Assembly: GCF_003029735.1 (NCBI RefSeq)
Contig: NZ_KZ686268.1
Span: 855,769-919,768 of the forward strand
DNA: 64,000 nt
Reading direction: 5' to 3'
Source: Pedobacter yulinensis
GTDB lineage: Bacteria > Bacteroidota > Bacteroidia > Sphingobacteriales > Sphingobacteriaceae
Shown here: one piece after another, positions 55,401 through 62,883 of the stretch
Layout: the number at the start of each line of letters is the position of its first letter
Numbering within the stretch: position 1 is the first letter of the stretch
Program-made: the position numbers and the translations under genes
The notes under the pieces: model-generated
What the model saw: only the letters and a program-made list of their open reading frames with translations
What the model was told of the DNA's origin: nothing
Databases searched by the model: none

Positions 55401-55734
55401 GATGGGTGAGATTTGTTCCTCTTAATGCGGTACGTAAAATTTCGTCAACGGTTTTGTCTTGAAGTTTTAAATTGATTTCTTTTTCCTTATTGAGTTTCAT
55501 TACCTCATCATTGTAAACGATTAGGTAGTTGCTCTGCTTCTGGATTTTTTGAAACAGTTCCGGCAGGTTGCCGCCGGTGAGGTCGATGTTCATGCGGATC
55601 TGGGCATTTGAACCGGCATATGCACTCATCAGTCCCAGCCACATTAAAGCGGTCATTATCTTCATCATCCTGATAAGTTTAGTTTTGAGCGTTCCATCGG
55701 GTGCATGAGAATCATGTACATGAAGTTTTTTCAT
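52459..55734 (-). CDS. SusC/RagA-type TonB-linked outer-membrane protein 3, with STN domain
   Basis: A 1091-residue TonB-dependent transporter. The signal peptide ends at AGSNAQ. An STN domain follows (LTGGNLPELFQKIQKQSNYL to SGRQILILTKE), then a carboxypeptidase-regulatory-like domain (LPGVSIRVKGTMRGTTTDAD), the plug (LNEVVVVGLNEQQKKHIASS, TIKIRGISTLGNSNPLVLVD, VTVLKDAAAAASYGSRGANG) and a C-terminal barrel ending in TVGLNVKF. The STN domain pairs with FecR 2 immediately upstream. The order fecR-susC-susD is a mirror of the left locus. Confidence 0.94.
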   Translation of the reverse strand: MKKLHVHDSHAPDGTLKTKLIRMMKIMTALMWLGLMSAYAGSNAQIRMNIDLTGGNLPELFQKIQKQSNYLIVYNDEVMKLNKEKEINLKLQDKTVDEILRTALRGTNLTHLVSGRQILILTKERLAKMQDTLLTIRGRVFDTHEPPAALPGVSIRVKGTMRGTTTDADGYFTIQAKKDEVLAFSMVSYTGFEHTVVKADRSLNVSLKENVSALNEVVVVGLNEQQKKHIASSLSTLNVKSNIEGKPITTLSQSLQGGVTGINVTQGSGLPGGDAATIKIRGISTLGNSNPLVLVDGIPMDMNHIDPVTVESVTVLKDAAAAASYGSRGANGVIVVTTKRGVAGKMSIIYDGYYGVQQATALPQTVDAPTYMRMYNEASFNNNPTNTLPFTQEQIDNTRNGMDPIANPALAFANTNWLDMLIDDAAPISSNSLSLSGGSNVARFALTGNYTSQKGIIPLSNMRRYNIRANTTISLSEKFQVNLDFLAIRRNTQQPNRPSASGNSGNRILEDMYRVPPTIVPKYPEKGGRLFYGQYLDVVNPLAYAEAGGTRSLEAGQTSINLQPKWEIMKGLNFRGQFSFRLNSDVNRDVRENFNHFDYYTGNLLRTWALQRANTMGRTTYYYVGSTLDYTLSKNNHRIFALAGYSQEETNSGAFEVFSMVSAYAKLNYSYKDRYLLEGTVRTDGSSRFGPGKKFGVFPSVALGWNLHNENFLSESKVINNFKLRASYGKLGNDNIGLYRYQTLINNGSGVETTYGNPDITWESVNMLDIGIDLGLFKNNKVEFTFDFYDKRTNDIILTPELPMVGGFESEVPVNAGVVSNKGWEASINYNEKIGEKFSLSFRPGVTYNKNEVLQLQGRSIVTATTITQVGSAVNSVYGYRSNGLLQQNDFDANGQPRIPVLPNSRPGDIRYVDLNGDNVIGAEDQGWIGNGVPELTYFANLRLAYGGFDLEALFQGVGKSDATLFGMFAQPLDFSADGGVPTTYYADNYWTPQRTDARFPRLSVAPANNKVSSDFWFQNGAYVRVKFLQLGYNFRAALARKLGVEGVRAYLNAQNPFTFTSVKITDPESRGYQWTYGLVKMYTVGLNVKF

Positions 55735-55782
55735 ATTTTTGTTGTTCAGTTTAAATAATAGCTTGAATGGTTATTGTTTAGG

Positions 55783-55809
55783 GGAGATGTTGCCGCATCT
55801 CCTTTTTTT
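55783..55809. repeat. Hairpin between fecR 2 and susC 3
   Basis: Arms ggagatg / catctcc with a 6-base loop, with a T run on the plus-strand side only. Read in the direction of the operon (minus), the stem is preceded by A and lacks a U tract, so it is not a standard terminator for fecR. It may stabilise the susC message or affect readthrough. Confidence 0.4.
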
Positions 55810-55821
55810 ATGAGGTCGGTC

Positions 55822-56970
55822 TTACCTGCGTTCCAACCTCCTTTCTGCCTCGTTGTACGTATAAGGCGTTCCCTCACATAAAAATCTGACCACATCATCG
55901 GCACTATTCTGGAAATCGAGCCTTCCCGAGAAGGTTTCGCCAGAGAGGTCCAGGCCGTTTGTAGAAATAGACAGGTTGTAATATTTTTCAATACGCCTGA
56001 TGATATCAGCAAGCGATTCGCTTTTCAGGTTAACGAAGCCGTTTTTCCAGGATTCGAATTCAGCAGTACCGACCTCAGTCACTGAAAATTTGCTGGTTTC
56101 AGGGTTGTAATCGATTTGTTGGCCGGATGTAAGCCGCTGCTCAATGCGGTTCAGCCAGCTGCCGGCGCTGAAGGCAATGCTGCCGCGAACCAGTACGGCG
56201 TAATTAGGCCTGGCCGATGAATTGGCACTCACGTAAAATTCAGTGCCAAGTACCTGGATATTCATGTTTTTTGCATGCACCCGGAATGGACGGGCAGGGT
56301 TGTGGGCTACATCGAAGTATGCATCGCCTTCCAGATAGACCTCACGGCTGCCGGCCGAAAACCTGACCGGGTAGATCAGTTTTGAACCTGAATTCAGCCA
56401 GACGCGCGTCCCATCAGACAGGGTAACTGCCGAACGCTGAGCGGCACCGATAACAAGCGTGGTAAAACCATCCTTGTTGTGCACTTTTCGCTCCGGGCTA
56501 GCCGGCACTTGTTTGCGGGCGGCCCGGCCTGCGGTTTGCCCTGCCGGCAAGCCCGTTTCAGATGGTGGTATTTCGGCGGCGGCCAGATCGAATAATTTCT
56601 CCCTGTCGCCGGTTTCGCTTCGATACAGAAACAACAGCGAACAAATGAGAATGAGGGCGGCGGCAAGCCTGAACCAGCGCTGGTGTACCAGCTTTTTAAC
56701 GGGTTGCTGCTGTGGTTGTGCGGCCAGCCACTGCCGTGTATTGCGCCCAATTTCTTCTACCTCTTCGTCGGTAAGGGGAGCAACAGCGGGCAGTGCCTCG
56801 AGCGAGAGGAGGATGTTCCTGGCGCGGTTCATCATGGTACGTTTTTCCGGATGGCTGTCGGCCCAGGCATCCCAATGCGCTTCTGCCGCCTTGTCCCATC
56901 CCATTACCCAAAATCTGAACGATTCGTCGTTCAGGAAATCATCCAGTTCATACTGGTCATATTTGTCCAT
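55822..56970 (-). CDS. FecR-family anti-sigma factor 2
   Basis: A 382-residue anti-sigma factor. A cytoplasmic N-terminal region (YELDDFLNDESFRFWVMG) precedes one TM helix (LAAALILICSLLFLY, near 101-115). The periplasmic FecR domain includes LVIGAAQRSAVTLSDGTRVW, LEGDAYFDVAHNPARPFRV and IQVLGTEFYVSANSS, and a C-terminal DUF4974 domain (GFVNLKSESLADIIRRIEKY) contacts SusC. It carries an Ala/Pro/Gly-rich insert (about 130-160) between TM and FecR domain that FecR 1 lacks. It is divergent from the second sigma gene and upstream of susC 3. Confidence 0.92.
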   Translation of the reverse strand: MDKYDQYELDDFLNDESFRFWVMGWDKAAEAHWDAWADSHPEKRTMMNRARNILLSLEALPAVAPLTDEEVEEIGRNTRQWLAAQPQQQPVKKLVHQRWFRLAAALILICSLLFLYRSETGDREKLFDLAAAEIPPSETGLPAGQTAGRAARKQVPASPERKVHNKDGFTTLVIGAAQRSAVTLSDGTRVWLNSGSKLIYPVRFSAGSREVYLEGDAYFDVAHNPARPFRVHAKNMNIQVLGTEFYVSANSSARPNYAVLVRGSIAFSAGSWLNRIEQRLTSGQQIDYNPETSKFSVTEVGTAEFESWKNGFVNLKSESLADIIRRIEKYYNLSISTNGLDLSGETFSGRLDFQNSADDVVRFLCEGTPYTYNEAERRLERR

Positions 56971-57425
56971 CGGGGTCGTGTTAAATTATCAGGTTGCAGC
57001 CGGACAATGATTTTCCCGGAATGCTTCCGGAACGGCCTCCGGAAAACTTGCCTGCGCACGCTTTCATGCTCCGTTGCCGCTGCTTGCAGGCGGCTGCCGG
57101 GAACGGCATTCTTTTTTGCGGGAAAATCATCAGTCAGCTACAGCGGTTTGGTTTTCTGTGTGTGCTAAACTGAAGATACATGGACGGGCCAAAATTACCC
57201 TCGTCACGTTAGGTTTATTTTAATAAACCTTTAAGTTCTTGATAACTAAACACTTAATTTATTATTCGCCCAGAGAAAATTTCGATTAAACACGGTGATT
57301 TCCAGGCGTTTCGGCTCTGATGCCATTTTTGCGGGTACCGACTTTAACTGATTATCTATATATTTACTTCTGGCTGATAATCATCGTGATGCCTGGTCAA
57401 GGCGGTAAGATTGGAAACAAAAGGA
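56971..57425. other. 455-bp divergent intergenic region between fecR 2 and sigma 2
   Basis: Holds the promoters of both genes. Two features stand out: a minus-strand TAATTTTG (57197-57190), an exact TAnnTTTG match but about 220 bases from fecR 2 and without a clear -33; and a palindrome at 57211-57230. A GC-rich part (about 57000-57115) contains short repeats of tccgga. No gene. Confidence 0.45.
57211..57230. repeat. Perfect palindrome upstream of sigma factor 2
   Basis: aggtttatt-tt-aataaacct, 9-bp arms with a 2-base centre. It lies near the -7 candidate for fecR 2. Possible operator; a run of three T follows, so weak termination is the alternative. Confidence 0.55.
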
Positions 57426-58028
57426 ATGGGTCTCGATAAAAACGAAAGGATGGTACAGGAACAGGCGCTGTGGCAAGGCCTGTGTGATGGGCAGCCGGAA
57501 GCTTTTGACGGGCTCATCCGCTCATTCAGTAAGTCCTTGTTCGGTTATGGCAGCCGGTTTTGCCAGGACCGTGACCTGGTTAAAGACTGTTTGCAGGAAC
57601 TCTTCGTGGAGTTGTGGAACAAACGTTCATCCCTGCCCCTGCCCCGGTCGGTTAAAGGCTACCTGTTTATTGCGCTGCGCAACCGGGTCTTGCGGGAACA
57701 GGGAAGGTGGCATAAAAGAACCAGCCTGGAAGAGGAAAACTTCAATTTTTTGGTTGAGTACAGCATTGAAGAACAGATCATTGCCCATACAGAAGACCTC
57801 GAACTCGCCAGGAAGATCAAAATGCTGCTCGACCGCTTACCTGCACGTCAGAAAGAAATTGTTTACCTCCGGTACTATGAAAACCTGGACTATGATGCAA
57901 TTGCCAGCCTGATGCAGATCAACAAACAATCGGTACATAACCTGCTCCAAAAGGCCTATAAAAGCATTCGCGTGGAATGGGTTCCCCTGATTTGCCTGCT
58001 GCACGAGCTGTCACTGGCCAGGCAGTAG
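57426..58028 (+). CDS. ECF RNA polymerase sigma factor 2
   Basis: A sigma factor of about 200 residues. Region 2 appears as FDGLIRSFSKSLFGYGSRF and VKDCLQELFVELWNKRSSL; region 4 as LLDRLPARQKEIVYLRYYEN and the helix-turn-helix YDAIASLMQINKQSVHNLLQ. It is distinct from the first ECF factor (40569) in both regions, so each probably reads its own promoters. ATG at 57426 is used; a TTG at 57411 and a later ATG at 57450 are alternatives. It is divergent from fecR 2, whose product should hold it. Confidence 0.9.
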   Translation: MGLDKNERMVQEQALWQGLCDGQPEAFDGLIRSFSKSLFGYGSRFCQDRDLVKDCLQELFVELWNKRSSLPLPRSVKGYLFIALRNRVLREQGRWHKRTSLEEENFNFLVEYSIEEQIIAHTEDLELARKIKMLLDRLPARQKEIVYLRYYENLDYDAIASLMQINKQSVHNLLQKAYKSIRVEWVPLICLLHELSLARQ

Positions 58029-58088
58029 CGCAGACCAACCAAACTCCCTGCGTTAATGTTGCAAACCAACGAGTTAGGGCCGTGCCGG

Positions 58089-58670
58089 TTACCGGGCCAG
58101 CAAGCCGGGCTTTAGTCCGGCAGCTGCACAGCTCACGATTTCCCGGATGCGCTGCGCGCGCGTTTCCGGCCTTTTCGCAAGTACCAGCCAGGTAAGCAGC
58201 CTTTTTTTATCAGAATTGGAAAGCTTGTCAAAAAACGCTTCTGCGCTCATGTCTGTGTGAAGTTCATGCCGCAGGTCTGCCGGGATCTTTAAAGCCTCGA
58301 CCTCATCAAGGATGGTCCAGTAACCATTCTTCTTAGCCGCATGCACAGCAGCCAGCCCCGCGGGCTGCATGAGCCCGTTCGCTGTAAGCTCTGCAACCTT
58401 TTCCTTGTTGGCTCTGCACCACATGCTTTTAGACTTACGTTTGGTAAATGACTGGATAAAATATTCAGCATTGAGCGAACGCGTTGTGCCGTCAATCCAG
58501 CCGAAACACAATGCCTCGGCCACCGCCTCTGCATGATTCAGTGTGTATTTAGACGCCTGCTTTTTTGCACAGGCAACCCATACCGTCTGGTTTGTTTCAT
58601 GGTGTTGGCTAAGCCACTGACGCCAGGCCAGGGCCGACTCAGGATAAATGATGTGAAGTTCAGGGTTCAT
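58089..58670 (-). CDS. YdeI/OmpD-associated family protein
   Basis: A protein of about 193 residues of the YdeI/OmpD-associated family (PF13376-type C-terminus). The family core is obvious: HAEAVAEALCFGWIDGTTRS, FIQSFTKRKSKSMW, EKVAELTANGLMQPAGLAAV, IPADLRHELHTD and the C-terminal KKRLLTWLVLAKRPETRAQR. Family members are linked to stress or bacteriocin tolerance in enterobacteria, but the mechanism is not known and that link should not be carried over here. ATG at 58670 avoids overlap with the VOC gene upstream. Confidence 0.88.
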   Translation of the reverse strand: MNPELHIIYPESALAWRQWLSQHHETNQTVWVACAKKQASKYTLNHAEAVAEALCFGWIDGTTRSLNAEYFIQSFTKRKSKSMWCRANKEKVAELTANGLMQPAGLAAVHAAKKNGYWTILDEVEALKIPADLRHELHTDMSAEAFFDKLSNSDKKRLLTWLVLAKRPETRAQRIREIVSCAAAGLKPGLLAR

Positions 58671-58683
58671 CGCCGAAGGTATT

Positions 58684-59127
58684 TTATGCACCTGCAGTAC
58701 CGCTTTGTATTGCGGCAAGCATATCCAGGTAATGCGGGTTGTACATAATGCCCAGCACGTTGCCGAACGGATCTACGACAGAAGCGGTGATGAAACCACT
58801 GTCAGATCTGGGCATAATGGGTTCAAAAGTAGTGGCGCCGAGGTCCAGCAGGCGGGCATATGTTGCTTCAATGTCGTCTACATGCCAATAGGTTATCGCG
58901 CCGCCTGGCTCACGTTTGCCCTGGGGGGCATACCGGGAATCGATAAAACCGAGTTCATGCTGGTAATCGCCCAGCCGGAATTCGATATAAGCAGGCTCGC
59001 CGGTACGGGGAAACGCGAAATAGGCATCAACGCCTAAGAATTCGGCATACCATGCGCGGGCAGCAGCAAGATCGTCTGCATAAAAACAGGAGGTGGCCAG
59101 TCCGCGGAGTGTGCTTGAAGTTTTCAT
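58684..59127 (-). CDS. VOC superfamily (glyoxalase/bleomycin-resistance-like) protein
   Basis: A single-domain VOC protein of about 147 residues with paired beta-alpha-beta-beta-beta modules: ATSCFYADDLAAARAWYAEF at the start, ITYWHVDDIEATYARLLDLG in the middle and SVVDPFGNVLGIMYNPHY at the end. Metal ligand candidates are the His in YWHVDD and acidic residues elsewhere; a full set cannot be assigned. ATG at 59127 is preferred to a TTG at 59136. It ends 13 bases before the YdeI-like gene, probably one transcription unit. Confidence 0.88.
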   Translation of the reverse strand: MKTSSTLRGLATSCFYADDLAAARAWYAEFLGVDAYFAFPRTGEPAYIEFRLGDYQHELGFIDSRYAPQGKREPGGAITYWHVDDIEATYARLLDLGATTFEPIMPRSDSGFITASVVDPFGNVLGIMYNPHYLDMLAAIQSGTAGA

Positions 59128-59317
59128 ATCATTCAAAATTAGGTTGAAGCGTTTCTTTCTCTTGGTATAACAAAAATAGCGCAGCGGCGTGACAGCGGTA
59201 TGTCAGGGGGTGCAAACACTTTTTTCTTCATGCAGGCTGCAAAGCCGCAGCAACCTGCAGGAATAACACTCAGGCAAGGCAAAGGCAGAAATGGTTCGTT
59301 TGATGTGCGGCGGGTGA

Positions 59318-59845
59318 TCAGTTACTTGTCGTACCCGCCTTGTCCTGATGAAAAACCGGCGCCGTCTGCTGCTGGATCTTTAGTTCAGGATTGAAGTTTG
59401 GAAGCACTTTTTTCAGCGTTTCCAGGGGGATATTGCCGGCAGAAATATATTTCCAGGTTTTTCCCTGATCGGCGCTGATGCCGATGATCGAAGACCGGGC
59501 AGAAACATAGCCGCCCTTAACCGTCAGCGAAATGGTGTGCGGGATGGTGCAGTGGAGTTCCGTCCCGGCTTTCACAATTTTGCTGACGTTACCGAACTCA
59601 ACGCTTCTGAAAGACATTCCCTGCGCGGCCAGTTCCTTCAGAAATTTTTGTACTTCAGCAGTGACTTTCTCTTTCCCGCCGGTCATGGCCAGCGCTCTGG
59701 GATAGGTATGAGCCACGAGCGTTTCTACATCGCCTTTCATCATGGCTTGAGAAAGCATCAGGGCGCCGTGTTTGATTTTGGTGGTGTCCTGTGCCCCAGC
59801 CAGGTCTGGCAGGCAGAGGATAAGGAGCGTGATCAGAAATTTCAT
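59318..59845 (-). CDS. Exported hypothetical protein, possibly NTF2-like
   Basis: A protein of about 175 residues with a signal peptide (MKFLITLLILCLPDLAGAQ). The mature part has a helical start (ALMLSQAMMKGDVETLVAHT) and beta-rich remainder (SVEFGNVSKIVKAGTELHCT, SSIIGISADQGKTWKYISAG), the pattern of a SnoaL/NTF2-like cone. I cannot confirm a named family from sequence alone. ATG at 59845 follows the natural signal-peptide start, not the longer open frame to 59890. Single gene. Confidence 0.7.
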   Translation of the reverse strand: MKFLITLLILCLPDLAGAQDTTKIKHGALMLSQAMMKGDVETLVAHTYPRALAMTGGKEKVTAEVQKFLKELAAQGMSFRSVEFGNVSKIVKAGTELHCTIPHTISLTVKGGYVSARSSIIGISADQGKTWKYISAGNIPLETLKKVLPNFNPELKIQQQTAPVFHQDKAGTTSN

Positions 59846-59900
59846 GCGTAAATTTTGAGGAAAGATAGAGATTACGCCGCGATACTCCATGTTGCTGCGG

Positions 59901-61025
59901 TTAAATCATGATCCGGCTGCAAAACATAACCAGCAGCGCTTTCAGTTCCTGGAAATGGCCCGGAGCGCCCTGCTCCAGGTGATGCACAAGCCTTGGCAGG
60001 ATCATTTTCAGGTTTCCGGCCGTCGAATACAGTACCTCAGCACCCTGCAGTTCGCTGAGGCGGCCGATGATTAGCATGGTCTGGAAAATGTTGGCGGCAG
60101 CAAAATGATGTGTAAATTCAGACCGGCCGGGTGCAGCTGCACTTTGAGCCCAGCGTGTGTAATAGACCTCTCCGATGCCGGTCGGCACATTCGGGTGGTG
60201 GTAGATCATGGCTTTTTTATCATTGTCGCGCTCGATCTTGCCCATCAGCAATTTGGCCAGATCAATGAGCCGATGGAAAAATTTGCCGTGCTCAAAGTCG
60301 AGTAACTTGATGGTGCCATTCAGCACGACCGACTGACGCCGGTCGGCCAGGTCGTCATGAACGAAAGACCAGAAAGGTCCCGGGCTCAGGATTAGCCGGC
60401 CGGCTTCAGCCAGGGAGCGGTTCAACAGCTGTTCCTGCCGCAGGCCAAGCAGCGTAAAAAACTCAGAAAGTTGATCGCAGCCTTTTTGAAACATGCGGGC
60501 GCAGCCCATGGCGCTGTACCGCCGTTCGTCGTCCCCCAGTCCGGCTGCAGCGCGCAGCTCCAGGTACAGCTGCTCGGTGCCGTAACTGCTATCATGCAGG
60601 TTGTGCAGCGTTCCGACGAGTGCGTCTACGATTTCTTCTAGTGAGTTAAAACCATAGGTATCGGGCCCAAGGTCTTCCATGAGCAACAGCCCCTGATGCT
60701 GGGCCAGGCTTGCGGGAAAACGCTCAAAACCGGGCCTGAGCCGGGAAAGGTACTGGTAGTTCAGCTGCTCTTCCAGGAAATCGGAAGGATATCGCCCTGA
60801 AACCGGGTAGCGCGCTGCACATTTCAGGATGACAGACTTCGTTTCGGCTCCCGGGGGGCCTGCAAGCCCAAGCCGCAGTACCCGGACTTCTGTTTTGTGG
60901 TTCAGTTTGGTCCAGCCTGAAATGCGCCAGCCCGGGCCGAAGGCATGCGCCACAAGCTGTGCGACTGCTCCTGCATGGGTTCCGGAAATGGACACCGGCG
61001 CAGAATCGGTAGATGTCCTTCTCAT
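59901..61025 (-). CDS. Phosphotransferase (aminoglycoside/choline kinase-like fold)
   Basis: A 374-residue protein of the kinase-like APH superfamily. The catalytic loop is SFVHDDLADRRQSVVL, with His and Asp of the Brenner motif, although the usual Asn is replaced, and the metal site is IKLLDFEHGKF near residue 245. The N-lobe has VILKCAARYP (possible ATP-site Lys) and LLLMEDLGPDTYG. The substrate is unknown; resistance to aminoglycosides should not be assumed. Its ATG overlaps the stop of the upstream tail-collar gene as TGATG, so the two are translated together, which ties its substrate or role to that exported or particle-associated protein. Confidence 0.8.
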   Translation of the reverse strand: MRRTSTDSAPVSISGTHAGAVAQLVAHAFGPGWRISGWTKLNHKTEVRVLRLGLAGPPGAETKSVILKCAARYPVSGRYPSDFLEEQLNYQYLSRLRPGFERFPASLAQHQGLLLMEDLGPDTYGFNSLEEIVDALVGTLHNLHDSSYGTEQLYLELRAAAGLGDDERRYSAMGCARMFQKGCDQLSEFFTLLGLRQEQLLNRSLAEAGRLILSPGPFWSFVHDDLADRRQSVVLNGTIKLLDFEHGKFFHRLIDLAKLLMGKIERDNDKKAMIYHHPNVPTGIGEVYYTRWAQSAAAPGRSEFTHHFAAANIFQTMLIIGRLSELQGAEVLYSTAGNLKMILPRLVHHLEQGAPGHFQELKALLVMFCSRIMI

Positions 61026-62854
61026 CAGAAAATCTTAATGATGAATGCCAGTGAATACCAGGGTGGATTGATCCCCCCGTTCTGTGTGGCAGAAACCACG
61101 TTGCTGAACCCTACGGTTACGCTATGGTTGTGGCTGCCATCTGACGAGGTGTTCTGCGAGTTTGTTCCGTTGTTGCAACCTAAATCCTTACCGTTGTTCA
61201 TGCCATAATAGAGCGTGTAATGCGAGGTATCGCCCGAGCTCATGCAACCGGTCGTATTGAAGGTCATAGAGTGGTTATGCGTGCCGTCTGTTGTTGTTTG
61301 GAATGATTGCGGGTTCACTGTAATGTTATGGGTATGTTGATCGGGGCCGCCCTGCGAATCGGTAGCCGGGGCCACGGTACCACCGGCACCCACAACAAAG
61401 CGGTCGCGAAGGTCGGGTAGAATCCAGCCGGAAGCAGGTGCTGTGACTCCGGGTCCTGCGGCCCAGCCGGCGGGGGCAGGGGTCTGCACAGTCTGCCCCA
61501 TGCAAAGCATCCAGCCTGCCGGGACATTGTTAATGCCCCCGGCCCACATGACCACCGTTCCAAGCGGGAGCAGGCTGTAGAGGTCCGGTGTTACGGTCGC
61601 CGTCACCGACTGGGCGACCTGCTGGCTGGTGTAAATGTTGCTGGCTATCAGCGTAAATGTCGTGGTCCCTGTAATATTCGCCACCGCATTTCCGGTGTAA
61701 TCTGCGCTGTTGGTCTGCTGGGCAAATCCCGTATTGGTAATGGCGATAAACGTCGAGTTCAGCACTTCAAAATCAATAGCTACAGGCGTAGGCCCTGTTG
61801 GATTGGAGATGACCGCAGGCGATGCGGTAAGCGAACTGATGATGATCGGGTTGACTTTGATCATGTCTACGGCGAGTTCACCGTCGTTGTATCCTGGAAT
61901 ACCGGTCCATGCCACAATCACCGACGAGACGCCCGGTTCGAGTTGTGTAATAATGTTGCCGATACTGATCTCGGCGGTCGAATTAACGCCGGTACCGAGG
62001 ACATTCGTGGTCAGCGGCTCAAATTGCCAATATGGATTGCCCCCCAGTGTATTCGGGATGACCTTCCAGTTGTTCGCATTTCCCCCGGCCATGTTTACGG
62101 AGAAATTGCTGTTGTCTACCGTTGTGATCGCTCCTGTACCGGTACCAAAAGCGAAGCTTACCGAAAACACCGGTGCCGTAGGTGGGTTGTTGAGCGTAAT
62201 GGACGTCGATTGCGTATTGGTAATGTACAGGGTGAGCGAGTTCGGTTCAGTGCCGATGAACACCAGGTCGGTCTCGGCAAAGCCGACAAGCGGATCCAGG
62301 TTCTGGTTGGCGTTGTTTGGCGGGTTCAGCAGTGGTACCGGCAATTGTATGGCCCCATAACTTTGCTGCAGACCGGTTACCTCTTCGTAGGTGAAAGCTA
62401 CTTTTCCCCCGGTTACCGGGCTGCTGACGTCAGGTGTCATCACATTGGTGAGGGTAAAGGTGACCGAGCTGCCCGAGCTGATATACACGTCAGATTCCGG
62501 TGCGATGGCCAGGTATTGGCCATTGGAATCTTTAAAGGTGGCAGCGCTCCATGTTACACCATCTGTCGGCCCGTCCCAGCTCATAACGGCTACATCGGCC
62601 GCGGGAATATATTGGTCCAGGAACTGAAGAAAAATAACGCCGGCCGATCCGGAGCCCTCCATCGAGTATATCGGCCCGCCGGGGAAGCCAACCGTGCCCT
62701 CGGTGTTGTTGGTCAGTGTAATGGTAATGTTGTTTAATGATGCTGAATCGGTCAGGTAAATGGCCTGGGCACCGTCGTAGTTCTGCCAGCTGAAACTGAG
62801 GGTCGACTGCCCCGACTCGTTCAGGGCGAAAATGCGTTTGGTTGAGGAAGGCAT
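61025..62854 (-). CDS. Phage tail-collar-like fibre protein
   Basis: A 609-residue protein. The N-terminal 420 residues are beta-rich and Asn/Thr/Ser-rich, without a named family. The C-terminus matches phage tail collar/short fibre tips: LGTVVMWAGGINNVPAGWML, GWILPDLRDRFVVGAG, and repeated His pairs HTHN, HNHS and HNHS that coordinate metal in related fibres, ending NGGINPPWYSLAFIIKIF. No signal peptide is visible, so it may be assembled on a tail-like particle or exported by another route. It follows a large open gene at the window edge and is coupled to a phosphotransferase. It may be a receptor-binding fibre of a phage remnant or contractile system; no sheath or baseplate gene is in view. 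Confidence 0.78.
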   Translation of the reverse strand: MPSSTKRIFALNESGQSTLSFSWQNYDGAQAIYLTDSASLNNITITLTNNTEGTVGFPGGPIYSMEGSGSAGVIFLQFLDQYIPAADVAVMSWDGPTDGVTWSAATFKDSNGQYLAIAPESDVYISSGSSVTFTLTNVMTPDVSSPVTGGKVAFTYEEVTGLQQSYGAIQLPVPLLNPPNNANQNLDPLVGFAETDLVFIGTEPNSLTLYITNTQSTSITLNNPPTAPVFSVSFAFGTGTGAITTVDNSNFSVNMAGGNANNWKVIPNTLGGNPYWQFEPLTTNVLGTGVNSTAEISIGNIITQLEPGVSSVIVAWTGIPGYNDGELAVDMIKVNPIIISSLTASPAVISNPTGPTPVAIDFEVLNSTFIAITNTGFAQQTNSADYTGNAVANITGTTTFTLIASNIYTSQQVAQSVTATVTPDLYSLLPLGTVVMWAGGINNVPAGWMLCMGQTVQTPAPAGWAAGPGVTAPASGWILPDLRDRFVVGAGGTVAPATDSQGGPDQHTHNITVNPQSFQTTTDGTHNHSMTFNTTGCMSSGDTSHYTLYYGMNNGKDLGCNNGTNSQNTSSDGSHNHSVTVGFSNVVSATQNGGINPPWYSLAFIIKIF

Positions 62855-62883
62855 AGCTGTTTGGTTTTAAATAGGGAATAGAC

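Noticed and set aside
58089..58670. YdeI-like protein as immunity to the lanthipeptide
   Set aside because: The family has been linked to bacteriocin tolerance, but the gene is 40 kb from the cluster and sits in a different operon, so there is no evidence for a link.
61943..62737. 264-codon plus-strand ORF opposite the tail-collar gene
   Set aside because: Lies entirely within the collar/fibre coding sequence, lacks motifs and has no independent support.
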